Source: an uncultured Erythrobacter sp. (lineage in GTDB: Bacteria > Pseudomonadota > Alphaproteobacteria > Sphingomonadales > Sphingomonadaceae). From it: a DNA stretch of 64,000 nucleotides. Shown here piece by piece: positions 1-9,610 of the stretch. The stretch is from contig CALCCG010000183.1 of NCBI GenBank assembly GCA_937899785.1, positions 33,733-97,732 on the forward strand. Reading direction: 5' to 3'. The notes under the pieces are model-generated. The model was not told where the DNA came from. It saw nothing but the letters and a program-made list of their open reading frames with translations, and made no database searches. The stretch's first letter is position 1, and each line of letters opens with the position of its first letter. The position numbers were made by a program, and so were the translations under genes.

Positions 1-500
1 GTGCGCTCGACAAAAGTCTCAATCATGGCATCGTCGAAAATCACATCGTTCGAATTGGCGACGCAATGTAGCCTTTCGCCCTGATATTTGACGATTAGAG
101 CGCTATCAATGTCCGATGCACTACCGGTCTTATGCGGCAAAATCTCAAGCGACGTTGCATTGGTCTGCCAGGGTGTGGTGAGGACCGTCGCGTCTAAGCC
201 ATCGGCCCGCATTTTAAACAAAAGATGGTTCGGAGAGTGATCCGCAATAACCACCTCTTTCTGGCCATAACGTTCAAAATAGGCCTTCAGAAACTCCGCA
301 TCGTAGTGATCGGGGTGGATATGCGAGACGTATATGAGATCCACATCGCCGACCGATGCAAGAGGATCTGTGACTTCGGGGAAGTGATACCAAGAACCGT
401 CATAGACGCCCTCGGTAAACCAGGGGTCGCAGAGAATTTTAAGATCAGGGGTCTCGATGACTATGCAAGCCGAGTAGATGTATCTCACGGAAATGGACAT
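1..500 (-). CDS. MBL-fold metallo-hydrolase, partial (cut by window edge)
   Basis: Reading the minus strand from the ATG at 500 gives an open frame of at least 166 residues that runs off the window, so the ORF track missed it. Near residue 60 it carries SHIHPDHYD, the HxHxDH zinc-binding motif of metallo-beta-lactamase-fold hydrolases. It is preceded by an IETPDLKILCDPWF strand, as in UlaG-like or CMP-NeuAc-hydroxylase-like members. The substrate cannot be told from sequence. This stretch is visibly less GC-rich than the rest of the window, and the next gene resembles a polysaccharide enzyme. It may therefore be the edge of a transferred surface-polysaccharide island, which is inference. The plus-strand ORF at 225-527 is its antisense shadow. 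Confidence 0.8.
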   Translation of the reverse strand, partial: MSISVRYIYSACIVIETPDLKILCDPWFTEGVYDGSWYHFPEVTDPLASVGDVDLIYVSHIHPDHYDAEFLKAYFERYGQKEVVIADHSPNHLLFKMRADGLDATVLTTPWQTNATSLEILPHKTGSASDIDSALIVKYQGERLHCVANSNDVIFDDAMIETFVER

Positions 501-795
501 GGTCTGACCTGTTCGTTGGCTCGATAGCGAAAAAGCAACCTCTAGGTGCATCGAAACAGGCCGGTTGGCAAACCTTTGAGGCTGCTTGTTCCGCAGATAA
601 TTGCGCAGCGTTGCGCGTGCTTGGCGAAACATCGCAAGACGATCTCATGGACGACCGTGTTCCATGACGATCGCCACCGGACTTAAAGAGATTGTAAACG
701 GGAAATCTTAAGGTTTGGCTGCGATAGCTCGCGGGCTCAGAGCTGCAATTTGGTGGTTCGATTAAGGCATTGCCTTGTCCAGGGGTTAGGTCAGC
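501..795. other. Intergenic region between divergent genes
   Basis: About 295 bases separate the minus-strand MBL gene from the glycosyltransferase-like gene. I see no convincing ORF, RNA gene or terminator here. It presumably holds both promoters. Confidence 0.4.
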
Positions 796-2286
796 GTGAC
801 GTTCAAACCGATAGAAAATCCATCCATTCAGCCGCCACGCCCAGTGGAGGCTGGACCCTTCGAGCTAGAAGCTCAAATCCCCCCGGCAGTTTCGTCGTTG
901 GATCCCGGTGTCGCAGGCTACAGTCTGGCGATTGCGCTGCGAGTGGTGCAGCGGGTAGAATCGTCTTTGGGTCGCGGCGCGGTCTATCAGGAAATTCTGA
1001 GCAAAAACGCGATCTACCGCCTCGTTGATGCGCTGTATTCACGAGCCGACAGACGCTTCCTTCAGCCGCTCCTTCTGTTCATCTACATGCTGAAGAGCGT
1101 GGTTTCACTGGGGCCCTTCAACCAGAAGAACGCCGAAGCTGTGGCGATCTCAAATTTCCCCAACGAGCATAAGACGATAGACCGTGTCGTTGCGCTCATC
1201 CCGGACGTTCCCGTGCTCCGGGTCACCGTCGGTCGCAAGCACATCTTTGGTCTCGGTCAGCTCGCTACAATCCTCAAAATGCTTGGAGCCGCTCCACGCT
1301 TGTGGTCCTTTCTGCGCTTTTTGACGCGGACACACAGCTTCATGCCCTCAGCTCGCATTGCAAGCGCGCTCGCCTTTTACATTCGTTTCTCTCAGCTGCT
1401 GCGGGAGCGTTCCGCGCTCCAGGCCTGTGTCGTCGCCAGCAATTACAGCCCCGAGGCGATCGGCCTGGCGGCCGCGGCGCACCAGAACGGTCGACGAGTG
1501 GTCTACGCCAACCACGCACCGGTCCCTGCCAACATCGAGGTTGTGCCACCCGTGCTCGCCGATTGCGGGCTCTTCTACGGCGATAGAACGACAAGCGTCT
1601 ATAAGGCGCGCGCTGCATGCACCGCTGAGGTCGCGCTGATCGGACAGCCGGGCGATTCCAAGCCGATGCAGTGGCGCGATGAGGTGAACACCGTTGGCAT
1701 CTTCCTCACATCGGGGACGAAGGTTGAAGCGTTGCAAAGCTTGATCGCCACCATACGGCTTAGCCTGCCGATGGCGCGTGTTCTGATCCGCCAACACCCT
1801 GTGACGCTTCTGAAGACCGACTTCTCCGGCCTCAGCACCGACGATCCCAAAGTCGAGCTCACCATCGGCAACCCGCTCGATGAAGAGATTGCAGCGTGCG
1901 ACATGGTCATTTGTGGCAATAGCGGTGTCGCCATGAATGTCCTGAGCGGCGGGCGACCGGTTGCCTATCTTTCAAGCCTCGATGGCATTTTGTTCGATGC
2001 CAACGGGTTTGTGGCAAGCCGTTTGGCGTGTTCGATCCCGTGGTGGAGCGACGATGTCTACGATCGGCTCAAATCCTTCTATCAGATGGAGGGCTGGGTC
2101 GACGTGATGCGCTCTTATGATGCCTCTTATGAAGTGGATACAGACGCACTGCAACGCGAAGCCGCGCGCGTTCTTCTGAGCTATATCCGGCCGGATACAG
2201 GCACCCAGCGCGGCAAGAAAGACGCCGCGAACCGCGCCGCGGTGGCGCGCGCCGTTTTGACGGAAGCCGATCGGTCCGCCGCTTAG
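796..2286 (+). CDS. Capsule-type glycosyltransferase-like protein (putative)
   Basis: This 496-residue protein starts with GTG. It has no signal peptide. Its C-terminal half looks like a GT-B-type nucleotide-sugar binding domain: RQHPVTLLKTDF near residue 330, then the Gly/Ser-rich CGNSGVAMNVLSGG near 375 and GRPVAYLSS. This pattern occurs in capsule and polysialic-acid-type transferases and in CDP-glycerol glycerophosphotransferase relatives. The N-terminal half is mostly helical and I cannot assign it. The family call rests on motif layout only, and donor and acceptor are unknown. Its position beside the low-GC MBL gene suggests the end of a surface-glycan cluster lying mainly outside the window. 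Confidence 0.5.
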   Translation: MTFKPIENPSIQPPRPVEAGPFELEAQIPPAVSSLDPGVAGYSLAIALRVVQRVESSLGRGAVYQEILSKNAIYRLVDALYSRADRRFLQPLLLFIYMLKSVVSLGPFNQKNAEAVAISNFPNEHKTIDRVVALIPDVPVLRVTVGRKHIFGLGQLATILKMLGAAPRLWSFLRFLTRTHSFMPSARIASALAFYIRFSQLLRERSALQACVVASNYSPEAIGLAAAAHQNGRRVVYANHAPVPANIEVVPPVLADCGLFYGDRTTSVYKARAACTAEVALIGQPGDSKPMQWRDEVNTVGIFLTSGTKVEALQSLIATIRLSLPMARVLIRQHPVTLLKTDFSGLSTDDPKVELTIGNPLDEEIAACDMVICGNSGVAMNVLSGGRPVAYLSSLDGILFDANGFVASRLACSIPWWSDDVYDRLKSFYQMEGWVDVMRSYDASYEVDTDALQREAARVLLSYIRPDTGTQRGKKDAANRAAVARAVLTEADRSAA

Positions 2287-2417
2287 CGTCAGGCCTCTGG
2301 CCGAGCGTTGCGCCTGGCGCTCTCAAGCGGGTTTATCACCCCATCGCGATAGACGTTGAATTTTGCCAGCAAGGCTCCCACAGGGCCGAGGCAACAACGC
2401 CTTTTCGTGAAAAAGCC

Positions 2418-3365
2418 ATGACCACCACAAATCCTCTGCCTTCTCCATCTTCTGCTTCCCGCTCAGCGGGTTTTGCCTACGCGGTAGCGGGTTTTGCGGT
2501 ATTGTCTTGCGGCGATGCGGTGGTGAAGAGCATGGCGGGTGACTGGCCTCCTTACGCTGTGGCGGCCTTGCGCTTTTCGATCGGCGCGCTGGGACTTTCG
2601 GCGTTGCTCTGGCGGGCGCAGGGGCCGACCGCCTTTGTTCCGGTTAATCCATGGTTGCAGATGGCAAGAGGTCTGTGCCTTGCGATGGCGTCTCTGTGCG
2701 TCTTCTCAGAGAGCTTCGTGATGCCGCTGGCCGAGGCGATGGCGAGAGGCTTTCTGGCGCCCATTCTGCTGCAGGTCTTCGCCGGTGTTCTGCTTGGCGA
2801 GCGCGTCGCACCCAAGGTTTATGCCGTTTCGCTCGTGGCTTTGGCGGGCGTGGCGATCATCTTGCGGCCCAGTCTTGCGGTGCTGGGTTGGGCCGCTTTG
2901 CTCCCGCTTGTGTCCGCGGTGTTCTTTGCTCTTCTGATGGTCGCCAACCGCGCCAGCGCCGGGCGAAGCAGCGCGCTCGCAGCGCAGGTCTTCGTGGCCG
3001 GAGCGTGCGCGCCGATCCTTATCCTGGCCAGCCTTTTCGCCAAGATCTCCGGCGTTCCCGAGCTCGCCTTCACCTGGCCAAGCTGGGACGTCGTTGCGCG
3101 CTGCGCCGTGGTTGCCGTGACAGCGAGCACGGCGCATTGGCTTGTGTATCTCGGCACCGCCAAGGCGGGCGCGGCGGAAGTGGCCCCGGCGATCTATGTG
3201 CAAATGGTCGTCGCGGTTACTTTGGGCTGGGTGTTCTTCGACGAAACGCCGGATGAGTGGACGTTGGTCGGAGCCGCTATGATCATCGCCGCTGGCCTGT
3301 ATCTATGGCAAGACGGGCAGCGCTTGGTTCGCCAAGTGGAAAAATCCTTGCAAAATCGGCGCTAA
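2418..3365 (+). CDS. DMT-superfamily (EamA) transporter
   Basis: This 315-residue inner-membrane protein has about ten hydrophobic segments in two EamA repeats. The first covers roughly residues 17-150, starting GFAYAVAGFAVLSCGDAVVK. The second covers about 165-305, ending TLVGAAMIIAAGLYLW. Members of the drug/metabolite transporter superfamily usually export small metabolites or amino acids, and the substrate is not predictable here. The ATG at 2418 is the first start. The gene stands alone, with 131 bases upstream and 94 before glmS. Confidence 0.85.
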   Translation: MTTTNPLPSPSSASRSAGFAYAVAGFAVLSCGDAVVKSMAGDWPPYAVAALRFSIGALGLSALLWRAQGPTAFVPVNPWLQMARGLCLAMASLCVFSESFVMPLAEAMARGFLAPILLQVFAGVLLGERVAPKVYAVSLVALAGVAIILRPSLAVLGWAALLPLVSAVFFALLMVANRASAGRSSALAAQVFVAGACAPILILASLFAKISGVPELAFTWPSWDVVARCAVVAVTASTAHWLVYLGTAKAGAAEVAPAIYVQMVVAVTLGWVFFDETPDEWTLVGAAMIIAAGLYLWQDGQRLVRQVEKSLQNRR

Positions 3366-3459
3366 GGCACGCAATGCGAGCGAGTTTTCAAGCCTGTGTT
3401 CATCGCTCGGTGCGTAAGCCGCCGCCGCAGCCAAAGACTAAGGGGGAACAAGATACACA

Positions 3460-5283
3460 ATGTGCGGCATTATCGGGATCGTAAGCGGAACAAGAGTGGC
3501 GGAGCGGCTGGTCGATAGCCTGCAGCGAATGGAATATCGGGGTTACGATTCCGCCGGAATTTGCGTCATCAACGAAGGCCAGCTTGCGCGCCGCCGAGCG
3601 GAAGGCAAGCTCAGCAACCTGCTTGATGTTCTGGGGCGCGAACCCGTCGATGGCGTGACCGGTATTGCCCACACGCGTTGGGCCACGCACGGCGCGCCGA
3701 CCGAGGCTAACGCCCACCCGCACGCGACCCAGGACGTCGCGATCGTCCACAATGGGATCATTGAGAATTTCAAGGAATTGCGCGCTGAGGTCGCGGCGGC
3801 CGGCCGGACCTTCCAGAGCGAGACCGACAGCGAGGTTGTGGCGCATCTGATCTCGATGCGGATCGCAGCCGGTGACAGCCCTGAAGACGCCGCACGCGCC
3901 GTGTTCCCACGTTTGCGAGGCGCCTTTGCGTTGGCGATTACTTTTCGCGATTACCCGGATCTGCTGCTCGGCGCGCGGCTCGGTTCTCCGCTTGTACTGG
4001 GCCATGGCGAAGGTGAGATGTTTCTGGGCTCGGACGCGCTTGCCCTGGCTGCGCTTACCCAGCAGATAACCTATCTCGAAGAAGGTGACTGGGCCGTGGT
4101 GCGGCGTGACCGCGCGCAGGTGTTTGACGCGGATGGACGCGAAACCATCCGTCCTATGCAGGCCTCAGGCGCGTCGGCTGCGGCGGTGGAAAAGGGCAAT
4201 TACCGGCACTTTATGCAAAAGGAGATTTTCGAGCAGCCCACCGTGGTCGCCCAGACACTCTCCTCCTATCTCCGGCGCGAGGACAACTCTGTGGCGCTGC
4301 CGCAGCTCGATTTCGATATCTCGGGGGTGAAGCGCCTTACGATTGTCGCTTGCGGGACTTCATTTTACGCCGGAATGGTCGCCAAATACTGGTTTGAGCA
4401 ATTCGCCCGGGTCCCCGTCGATATCGATGTGGCGAGCGAGTTTCGCTACCGCGAGCCAGTGCTGGAAGACGGTGGGCTGGCGCTCTTCATTTCGCAATCC
4501 GGGGAGACGGCGGACACTTTGGCGGCGCTGCGCCATTGCAAGGCGGAGGGCCAGGTCATCGGGGTGGTCGTCAACGTGCCCACCAGCACCATGGCGCGCG
4601 AGGCGGACCTGTTGCTGCCCACGCACGCCGGGCCGGAGATCGGTGTGGCTTCAACGAAGGCTTTCACCTGCCAGCTGGCCGTTCTCGCCGCGCTTGCGGC
4701 CCATATGGCGGTGAAAAAGGGGCTGCTTGATCGCGAAGCGGAGGTCGAAATCGTGACGCACCTTTTGGAAGCGCCCGCCGCGCTCAACGCCGCACTGGAT
4801 CACGACGACGATATCGCCGCGATGGCGCCTCTTATCGCGCCCGCGCGCGACGTGCTTTATCTGGGGCGTGGGCAGGACTTTCCGCTCGCGCTTGAGGGCG
4901 CACTAAAACTGAAGGAAATCAGTTATATCCACGCGGAAGGTTACGCCAGTGGAGAGATGAAGCACGGGCCCATTGCGCTGATTGATGATGATGTGCCGGT
5001 GGTCGTCATCGCGCCTTCCGGGCCGCTTTTTGAAAAGACGGTCTCCAATATGGAGGAGGTCCGTGCGCGTGGCGGGCAGGTTGTGCTAATCTCTGATCCC
5101 GATGGATTGGCGCAAGCGGGTGAGGGGTGCCTTGCGACGATCGAGATGCCGGTCGTTCACCCGCTGATCGCGCCGCTTGTTTACGCGATCCCAGTGCAAC
5201 TGCTCGCGTATCACGTGGCGGTGGTGAAAGGCACCGATGTCGATCAGCCGCGTAATCTGGCGAAATCGGTGACGGTAGAATGA
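3460..5283 (+). CDS. glmS: Glutamine-fructose-6-phosphate aminotransferase (isomerizing)
   Basis: This full-length, 607-residue GlmS makes glucosamine-6-phosphate from fructose-6-phosphate and glutamine, the first step to UDP-GlcNAc for peptidoglycan and lipopolysaccharide. The protein begins MCGIIGIVSG, so the nucleophilic Cys2 of the class II glutamine amidotransferase domain is present after Met removal. HTRWATHG and HNGIIENF mark that domain. Two SIS sugar-isomerase domains follow, with CGTSFYAG and SQSGETADT near residues 305-350 and GRGQDFPLALEGALKLKEI near 470. The C-terminus reads DQPRNLAKSVTVE, as usual for the family. Its stop overlaps the next start as ATGA. No glmS ribozyme is expected in this group and none is seen. 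Confidence 0.98.
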   Translation: MCGIIGIVSGTRVAERLVDSLQRMEYRGYDSAGICVINEGQLARRRAEGKLSNLLDVLGREPVDGVTGIAHTRWATHGAPTEANAHPHATQDVAIVHNGIIENFKELRAEVAAAGRTFQSETDSEVVAHLISMRIAAGDSPEDAARAVFPRLRGAFALAITFRDYPDLLLGARLGSPLVLGHGEGEMFLGSDALALAALTQQITYLEEGDWAVVRRDRAQVFDADGRETIRPMQASGASAAAVEKGNYRHFMQKEIFEQPTVVAQTLSSYLRREDNSVALPQLDFDISGVKRLTIVACGTSFYAGMVAKYWFEQFARVPVDIDVASEFRYREPVLEDGGLALFISQSGETADTLAALRHCKAEGQVIGVVVNVPTSTMAREADLLLPTHAGPEIGVASTKAFTCQLAVLAALAAHMAVKKGLLDREAEVEIVTHLLEAPAALNAALDHDDDIAAMAPLIAPARDVLYLGRGQDFPLALEGALKLKEISYIHAEGYASGEMKHGPIALIDDDVPVVVIAPSGPLFEKTVSNMEEVRARGGQVVLISDPDGLAQAGEGCLATIEMPVVHPLIAPLVYAIPVQLLAYHVAVVKGTDVDQPRNLAKSVTVE

Positions 5284-5609
5284 CGGGTTCTTCGCCCGCG
5301 CTGCTCCACGATGATAGGGTCTTTGAAATCGGCGCACCACGCTGGTTTACGCGCCTGTCCATTGTTTTTCTGCCATTTGCCCTCCTGGCCGGCGCCTTTG
5401 CGATGACCTGGGCGTTGGGCTGGATCGGTGCCATCGCGGCCGGTGTCCTATCGACTTATGTCCTCATTAAGTGGTCGCCAACACGAAAGCGCTGGAACTT
5501 GACAGAGCAAGGTGTGGACTTTGACAAAACTTATCATGGCCGGATCGGTTGGGCGTCCATAAACCGGATTAAGCTTAGTCATGCTCGCGTGCAATTTGAC
5601 TACATATAG
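5280..5609 (+). CDS. Small membrane protein, N-terminal part of a probable frameshifted gene
   Basis: This 109-codon frame starts at ATG 5280, overlapping the glmS stop. After a short cytoplasmic start, residues about 25-65 form two membrane segments (LSIVFLPFALLAGAFAMTW and GWIGAIAAGVLSTYVLI). A charged, beta-rich part resembling a PH-like domain follows (RKRWNLTEQGVDF). It stops abruptly after RVQFDYI, but the +1 frame from 5581 continues the same kind of sequence (YSFSDEQTRYMEEKRKEG). I think these were one protein of roughly 170 residues. The family is not recognised. Confidence 0.55.
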   Translation: MTGSSPALLHDDRVFEIGAPRWFTRLSIVFLPFALLAGAFAMTWALGWIGAIAAGVLSTYVLIKWSPTRKRWNLTEQGVDFDKTYHGRIGWASINRIKLSHARVQFDYI

Positions 5610-5802
5610 CTTCTCAGATGAGCAGACGCGCTACATGGAGGAGAAGCGGAAAGAGGGCCTTTGCATCACGCCGATTGTCCACTTCAGTGAGGAGATCCCT
5701 CTGCGCTGGACCGGAGTAAAGGCCGATGATGTTGAAAAGGCAATCGCCCGGTTTTGGCCCGACGAAATGCGGAACCTCGATTCCGTGCTGGTGCGCGACT
5801 GA
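5581..5802 (+). CDS. C-terminal remnant of the frameshifted membrane protein
   Basis: This ORF overlaps the end of the preceding frame by 29 bases in the +1 frame. Its useful part, FSDEQTRYMEEKRKEG to ARFWPDEMRNLDSVLVRD, reads as the natural continuation of the preceding frame: an amphipathic helix, a beta-strand and a final helix. The Met at 5581 lacks a convincing ribosome binding site, which argues against an independent gene. A single extra base near 5600-5612 would explain the break. It could be a real mutation or a sequencing error. Confidence 0.4.
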   Translation: MLACNLTTYSFSDEQTRYMEEKRKEGLCITPIVHFSEEIPLRWTGVKADDVEKAIARFWPDEMRNLDSVLVRD

Positions 5803-6016
5803 GCCGGCCTTGATAATGCTCGTCTTCTGGACCCGGTATAACCGCGTTAGAGGGGCGCAATTGGGATCAGGCCGCGGCGGCGAAAGTGCTGCGCTAAGCC
5901 TTTCTGAGTGAAGCCTAATTCCCACCAAGAGAAGTTGTGGTCTTTGGTTAAAAGACGCCGTCATTGCGGCCTTTTACTTTACCGGCCTCTAACCTTTTAC
6001 GCTTACCTGCTTGGGG

Positions 6017-8368
6017 GTGAACCAGCCGATCACTCCTTTGCAGGAAGCGCCTGCCCAAGTGTCCTACGCGGCCGTACTCGGTCTGACCGGCGCGCGCGGC
6101 AACGAGGGGGCGAGGCTGCGTGGGGTGCTATATTCGGCGCTTTCGAACGTTACCTTTCTGCGCGTCTTCGGCCACGCGATCCTCGCCGTGTTTGTTGCGC
6201 AGATCTACCTCAAGACGGTTCCCACCCTTTGGCTGGGCGGGTGGGTGGTGGTCTTGGTGGGTCTCCACTTTCTGGGCGCTCGATTTGACCGGGCTTTGGC
6301 CGATGCGGACCGGCGCAAGATCAGCCGTTTTGAGTTCTACCGCCAGTCGATGACGTCGGTGTTCTCGGGCGTGCTGTGGGGCGGGGCGGTGCTGGTCTTT
6401 GGCCCTCTGGGATCATTGGAAGACTTGCTGGCTCTGCTGGCGGTCATTGCGATCATTTCGTCGGGCGCGATCTACTTTCGCACTTCAGCGCCGCTTGGCG
6501 CGGTGCTTTTCGCGCTGGTTTCCGGCGTTGCGATCAGCGCGTATCTGGCGCTCAACGGCTTGTGGTTTGCGATGGCCGGCGGCTGCGTATTCACGATCTG
6601 CACCATCCTGGGCGCGATGCAGGCCGGACAAACCTTCTTGAAGGTCCGGCTTTCCCAAGACGCGATCGCGGAGAAGGAAGAGGTTGTCTCGCTGCTGCTG
6701 CGAGAGTTTGAGGAGAACGAGGCCGATTGGCTGTGGGAGGTCGACACGGCGCGGCGTCTGCGCGCAGTCAGCCCGCGCTTTGCCTTTGCGCTCGGCCGAG
6801 GCCAGGCCGAAGCGGAGGGCAAACCCTTTCTCGATTGTGTGACCGCTCGCGCATGGAGCGAAGGACAGTTTCCGCAAAGCCTCCACCAGCTTGCCGACAA
6901 GCTCAAGAACCGTGAGAACTTTTCCAACCTGATTGTGCAGGTCTCGATCCACGGAGAGATGCGTTGGTGGGAATTGTCGGGCACGCCGATGCGCGATGAG
7001 AGGGGAAAGTTCTGTGGCTTTCGCGGCGTGGGTTCGGATGTAACCGAGCAGCGCGAATCCGATGAAAAGATCGCGTATCTGGCGCGGTTCGACACATTGA
7101 CCTCTTTGCCCAACCGTTTGCAGTTGACCGAAGCGTTGGGCGAGGCGCTGCGTTACGCGGAGCAATGGCGCACGCGGTGCGCGTTGCTGATGGTGGATCT
7201 CGATCGGTTTAAGTCAGTGAACGATTCGCTGGGCCACATGACGGGGGACAAACTGCTGGCGCAGGTATCCTCTCGGCTGCAGGCGCTAATGGGCGACAAT
7301 GCGATCTGCGGGCGCCTGGGCGGCGATGAATTTGCGATCGTGATCCGCGATGCCAGCGATGGCAACCATGTGCGCGCGATGGCACGCCGCGTTATCGACG
7401 CGCTATCCGAACCCTACCAGGTTGAGCAGCACACGCTCTATGTTGGCGCGAGCGTTGGCTCAGCCTTTGGCCCGCGCGATGGGGCCAGCGTCGAGGAGTT
7501 GATGCGCAACGCCGACCTCGCGCTTTACCGTGCAAAGGATGTCGGCGGGGGCGACCATTACCGCTTTGAACCGATGCTGCACGCCTCCGCTGAGGAACGG
7601 CGCAAGCTTGAGGTCTCTTTGCGAAAAGCGCTGGGGCGTGATGAGATGGTGCTGCATTACCAGCCGGTCGTCGACGCGCGCAGCGAGAACATCGTTAGTT
7701 TTGAAGCGCTGGTGCGTTGGGACAGCGCGGATCACGGTTTCGTCAGCCCTGGAAAGTTCATTCCGCTCGCAGAAGAGACGCGGCTGATTGTGCCAATCGG
7801 CAAATGGGTTCTGCGTCAGGCGTGCTTGGAGGCGCGCTCCTGGCCTGAAGAGATCAAGGTCAACGTCAACGTGTCGCCGGAGCAATTGCTCGAGCCGGAC
7901 TTTCACCAAGAGGTGGTCGACGTTCTTTCTTCGACCGGCCTTCGCCCCGAGCGGCTGGAGATCGAGGTGACTGAAAGCATCTTCCTGCGCGACGCGACCG
8001 TGGCGCGCAACGCGCTGGAGCAAGCGATGGCGCTGGGCTGCTCGGTGGCGCTTGATGACTTTGGGACCGGCTATTCCTCGCTCGGTTATCTGCGCAAATT
8101 GCGCTTCTCGACGATCAAGGTGGATCGCACCTTTGTTCAGGGAGCTTCGCAGGGCAGCAACGAAAGCCTTGCTATCATCAACGCCGTGGTCGCGATGGCC
8201 AAGAGCCTCGACATGACCACAACCGCCGAAGGGGTGGAAAGCGTTGAAGAGGCTGAACTGATCCGCAATCTGGGTTGCGACAAGATCCAGGGCTTCTATT
8301 TTGGACGACCGATGTCCAACGAAGACGCCCGGCGGCTGTTTAAGGCGCCGCGCTCAAAACGCGCTTAG
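6017..8368 (+). CDS. Membrane GGDEF-EAL cyclic-di-GMP signalling protein with PAS domain
   Basis: This protein has about 783 residues. The N-terminal ~215 contain several membrane segments, then a PAS-like domain (about 230-350, [11 protein letters not shown] to [12 protein letters not shown]). A GGDEF domain follows (about 355-520, with intact [10 protein letters not shown]), then an EAL domain (about 530-780, with [15 protein letters not shown] and [13 protein letters not shown]). Both catalytic signatures are intact, so it could make, degrade or switch c-di-GMP. No RxxD inhibitory site precedes GGDEF. The start is uncertain: GTG at 6017 or TTG at 6011, neither with a clear ribosome binding site. 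Its last four bases overlap the convergent purQ. Confidence 0.9.
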   Translation: MNQPITPLQEAPAQVSYAAVLGLTGARGNEGARLRGVLYSALSNVTFLRVFGHAILAVFVAQIYLKTVPTLWLGGWVVVLVGLHFLGARFDRALADADRRKISRFEFYRQSMTSVFSGVLWGGAVLVFGPLGSLEDLLALLAVIAIISSGAIYFRTSAPLGAVLFALVSGVAISAYLALNGLWFAMAGGCVFTICTILGAMQAGQTFLKVRLSQDAIAEKEEVVSLLLREFEENEADWLWEVDTARRLRAVSPRFAFALGRGQAEAEGKPFLDCVTARAWSEGQFPQSLHQLADKLKNRENFSNLIVQVSIHGEMRWWELSGTPMRDERGKFCGFRGVGSDVTEQRESDEKIAYLARFDTLTSLPNRLQLTEALGEALRYAEQWRTRCALLMVDLDRFKSVNDSLGHMTGDKLLAQVSSRLQALMGDNAICGRLGGDEFAIVIRDASDGNHVRAMARRVIDALSEPYQVEQHTLYVGASVGSAFGPRDGASVEELMRNADLALYRAKDVGGGDHYRFEPMLHASAEERRKLEVSLRKALGRDEMVLHYQPVVDARSENIVSFEALVRWDSADHGFVSPGKFIPLAEETRLIVPIGKWVLRQACLEARSWPEEIKVNVNVSPEQLLEPDFHQEVVDVLSSTGLRPERLEIEVTESIFLRDATVARNALEQAMALGCSVALDDFGTGYSSLGYLRKLRFSTIKVDRTFVQGASQGSNESLAIINAVVAMAKSLDMTTTAEGVESVEEAELIRNLGCDKIQGFYFGRPMSNEDARRLFKAPRSKRA

Positions 8369-9054
8369 GCGCTCACCAGGCTTGCGATTACGCTTTCAAA
8401 AACGCGACGGCCATCCGCGCCGCCAAGGCTCGCATGCGCAACCTCGGCCATCGCGCGCTCAGGGTGCGGCATCATGCCAAGAACCCGTCCGTTTGCGCTC
8501 AGCACGCCGGCGATATCGCGCTGCGATCCGTTGCACGGCGCGGCGTAGCGAAAGGCGATACGGTCCTCCGCTTCAAGCGAGTCCAGCGTGGGCGTGTCGG
8601 CAAAATAATTGCCATCGTGATGCGCGACCGGCACGCGAATGACCTCGCCCTTGGCGAAACCTGCGGTGAAAGGCGAAGCAGTGTTGATCACTTCGAGCCC
8701 AACCGTCCGGCAAACAAAGCGCTGCGTTGCGTTGCGCATAAGCACACCCGGCAACAAGCCGCTTTCGCAGAGGATTTGAAACCCGTTGCAGATGCCCAAC
8801 ACCGGCACGCCGCGCTCAGCCGCTGCGACAACAGCGTGCATGATCGGGCTCTTCGCGGCCATGGCTCCCACCCGCAGGTAATCACCATAGGAGAAGCCTC
8901 CCGGCAGCGCGATGAAATCCAGGCCGCTGGGCAGATCAGCGTCGCCATGCCAGATCCGCCGCGGCGCCGCGCCCGTCACCGCTTCGAGAGCGACGGCAAT
9001 GTCGCGATCACAATTGGAGCCGGGAAAGGTGATGACAGCGGCGGTGAAAGCCAT
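8365..9054 (-). CDS. purQ: Phosphoribosylformylglycinamidine synthase, glutaminase subunit
   Basis: PurQ (229 residues) supplies ammonia from glutamine to PurL in the fourth step of purine synthesis. It is a class I glutamine amidotransferase: [12 protein letters not shown] holds the nucleophilic cysteine near residue 85, and MMPHPERA holds the catalytic His and Glu near 200. [11 protein letters not shown] and the N-terminal [11 protein letters not shown] are family signatures. The start codon overlaps the purS stop (TGATG), showing translational coupling. PurL itself is not in the window. Confidence 0.97.
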   Translation of the reverse strand: MAFTAAVITFPGSNCDRDIAVALEAVTGAAPRRIWHGDADLPSGLDFIALPGGFSYGDYLRVGAMAAKSPIMHAVVAAAERGVPVLGICNGFQILCESGLLPGVLMRNATQRFVCRTVGLEVINTASPFTAGFAKGEVIRVPVAHHDGNYFADTPTLDSLEAEDRIAFRYAAPCNGSQRDIAGVLSANGRVLGMMPHPERAMAEVAHASLGGADGRRVFESVIASLVSA

Positions 9055-9299
9055 CAGGCGCTCTCCGGCTCAAGCTTTTCGATCACGAAGTCTTCGATCA
9101 CGGTGTTCGCGAGCAAGCCGCTGCACATCGAATGGAGCGTCGAATCCGACGTGCCGTCGGCGACATCCATCTCAATCAGGCGACCTATCCGCACATCGGT
9201 CACGGCGTCGAAGCCCATGCCTTCCAGCGAGTGATGCACAGCGCGGCCCTGTGGATCGAGCACACCGGGCTTGAGACGAACAAGGATACGGACTTTCAT
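9054..9299 (-). CDS. purS: Phosphoribosylformylglycinamidine synthase subunit PurS
   Basis: This 81-residue protein starts [18 protein letters not shown], the standard PurS opening. It bridges PurQ and the small form of PurL in Gram-positive-type FGAM synthase complexes, which many alphaproteobacteria also use. The ORF track extends 27 codons upstream, but the ATG at 9299 matches the family start and has the purine-rich sequence AAAGGG just before it. It is the first gene of a purS-purQ pair. Confidence 0.95.
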   Translation of the reverse strand: MKVRILVRLKPGVLDPQGRAVHHSLEGMGFDAVTDVRIGRLIEMDVADGTSDSTLHSMCSGLLANTVIEDFVIEKLEPESA

Positions 9300-9610
9300 G
9301 GCTGGCCCTTTCCAAAGGGAAATCGTGAGGAGAGTCTTGCGTGAGAACAGCGTTTCATCCGCTAAGCGCTTTAACGTCAATGCTGTAACGGTGCACCCCG
9401 CAAAGACCCAGTTTTGCGCAACCGCCTGCTTCGTCTTGCTGCAACAGCGATGCGAATCTGTCGCCGCGCTGCAACAATCACCCGAAGAAAGATATCCAAT
9501 CGCCGCGTTCTGCGGGTAATTTCGCCTGAAAACCTCGATTCATGCGCGCAAATCTGTCAGCGGCTTCCTCGCAAGATGCATTGTTGCAACCGAAAATGGG
9601 GGGCCGACTC
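9300..9610. promoter_or_regulatory. Divergent promoter region with repeated GCTGCAACA elements
   Basis: These 311 bases lie between the divergent purS and TonB receptor genes and hold no convincing gene. Three copies of a short element are visible. GCTGCAACA occurs at 9438 and 9468, 30 bases or about three helical turns apart, and TGTTGCAAC, its inverted form with one change, lies at 9582 just upstream of the receptor start. They may be operator sites for receptor control, but the bound factor is unknown. Confidence 0.35.

Noticed and set aside
225-527. 100-codon plus-strand ORF
   Set aside because: The opposite strand encodes a convincing MBL-fold protein with HxHxDH; this ORF is its shadow.
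3366-3459. Possible glmS ribozyme upstream of glmS
   Set aside because: Only 94 bases are available, no ribozyme core is visible, and the element belongs to Gram-positive bacteria.
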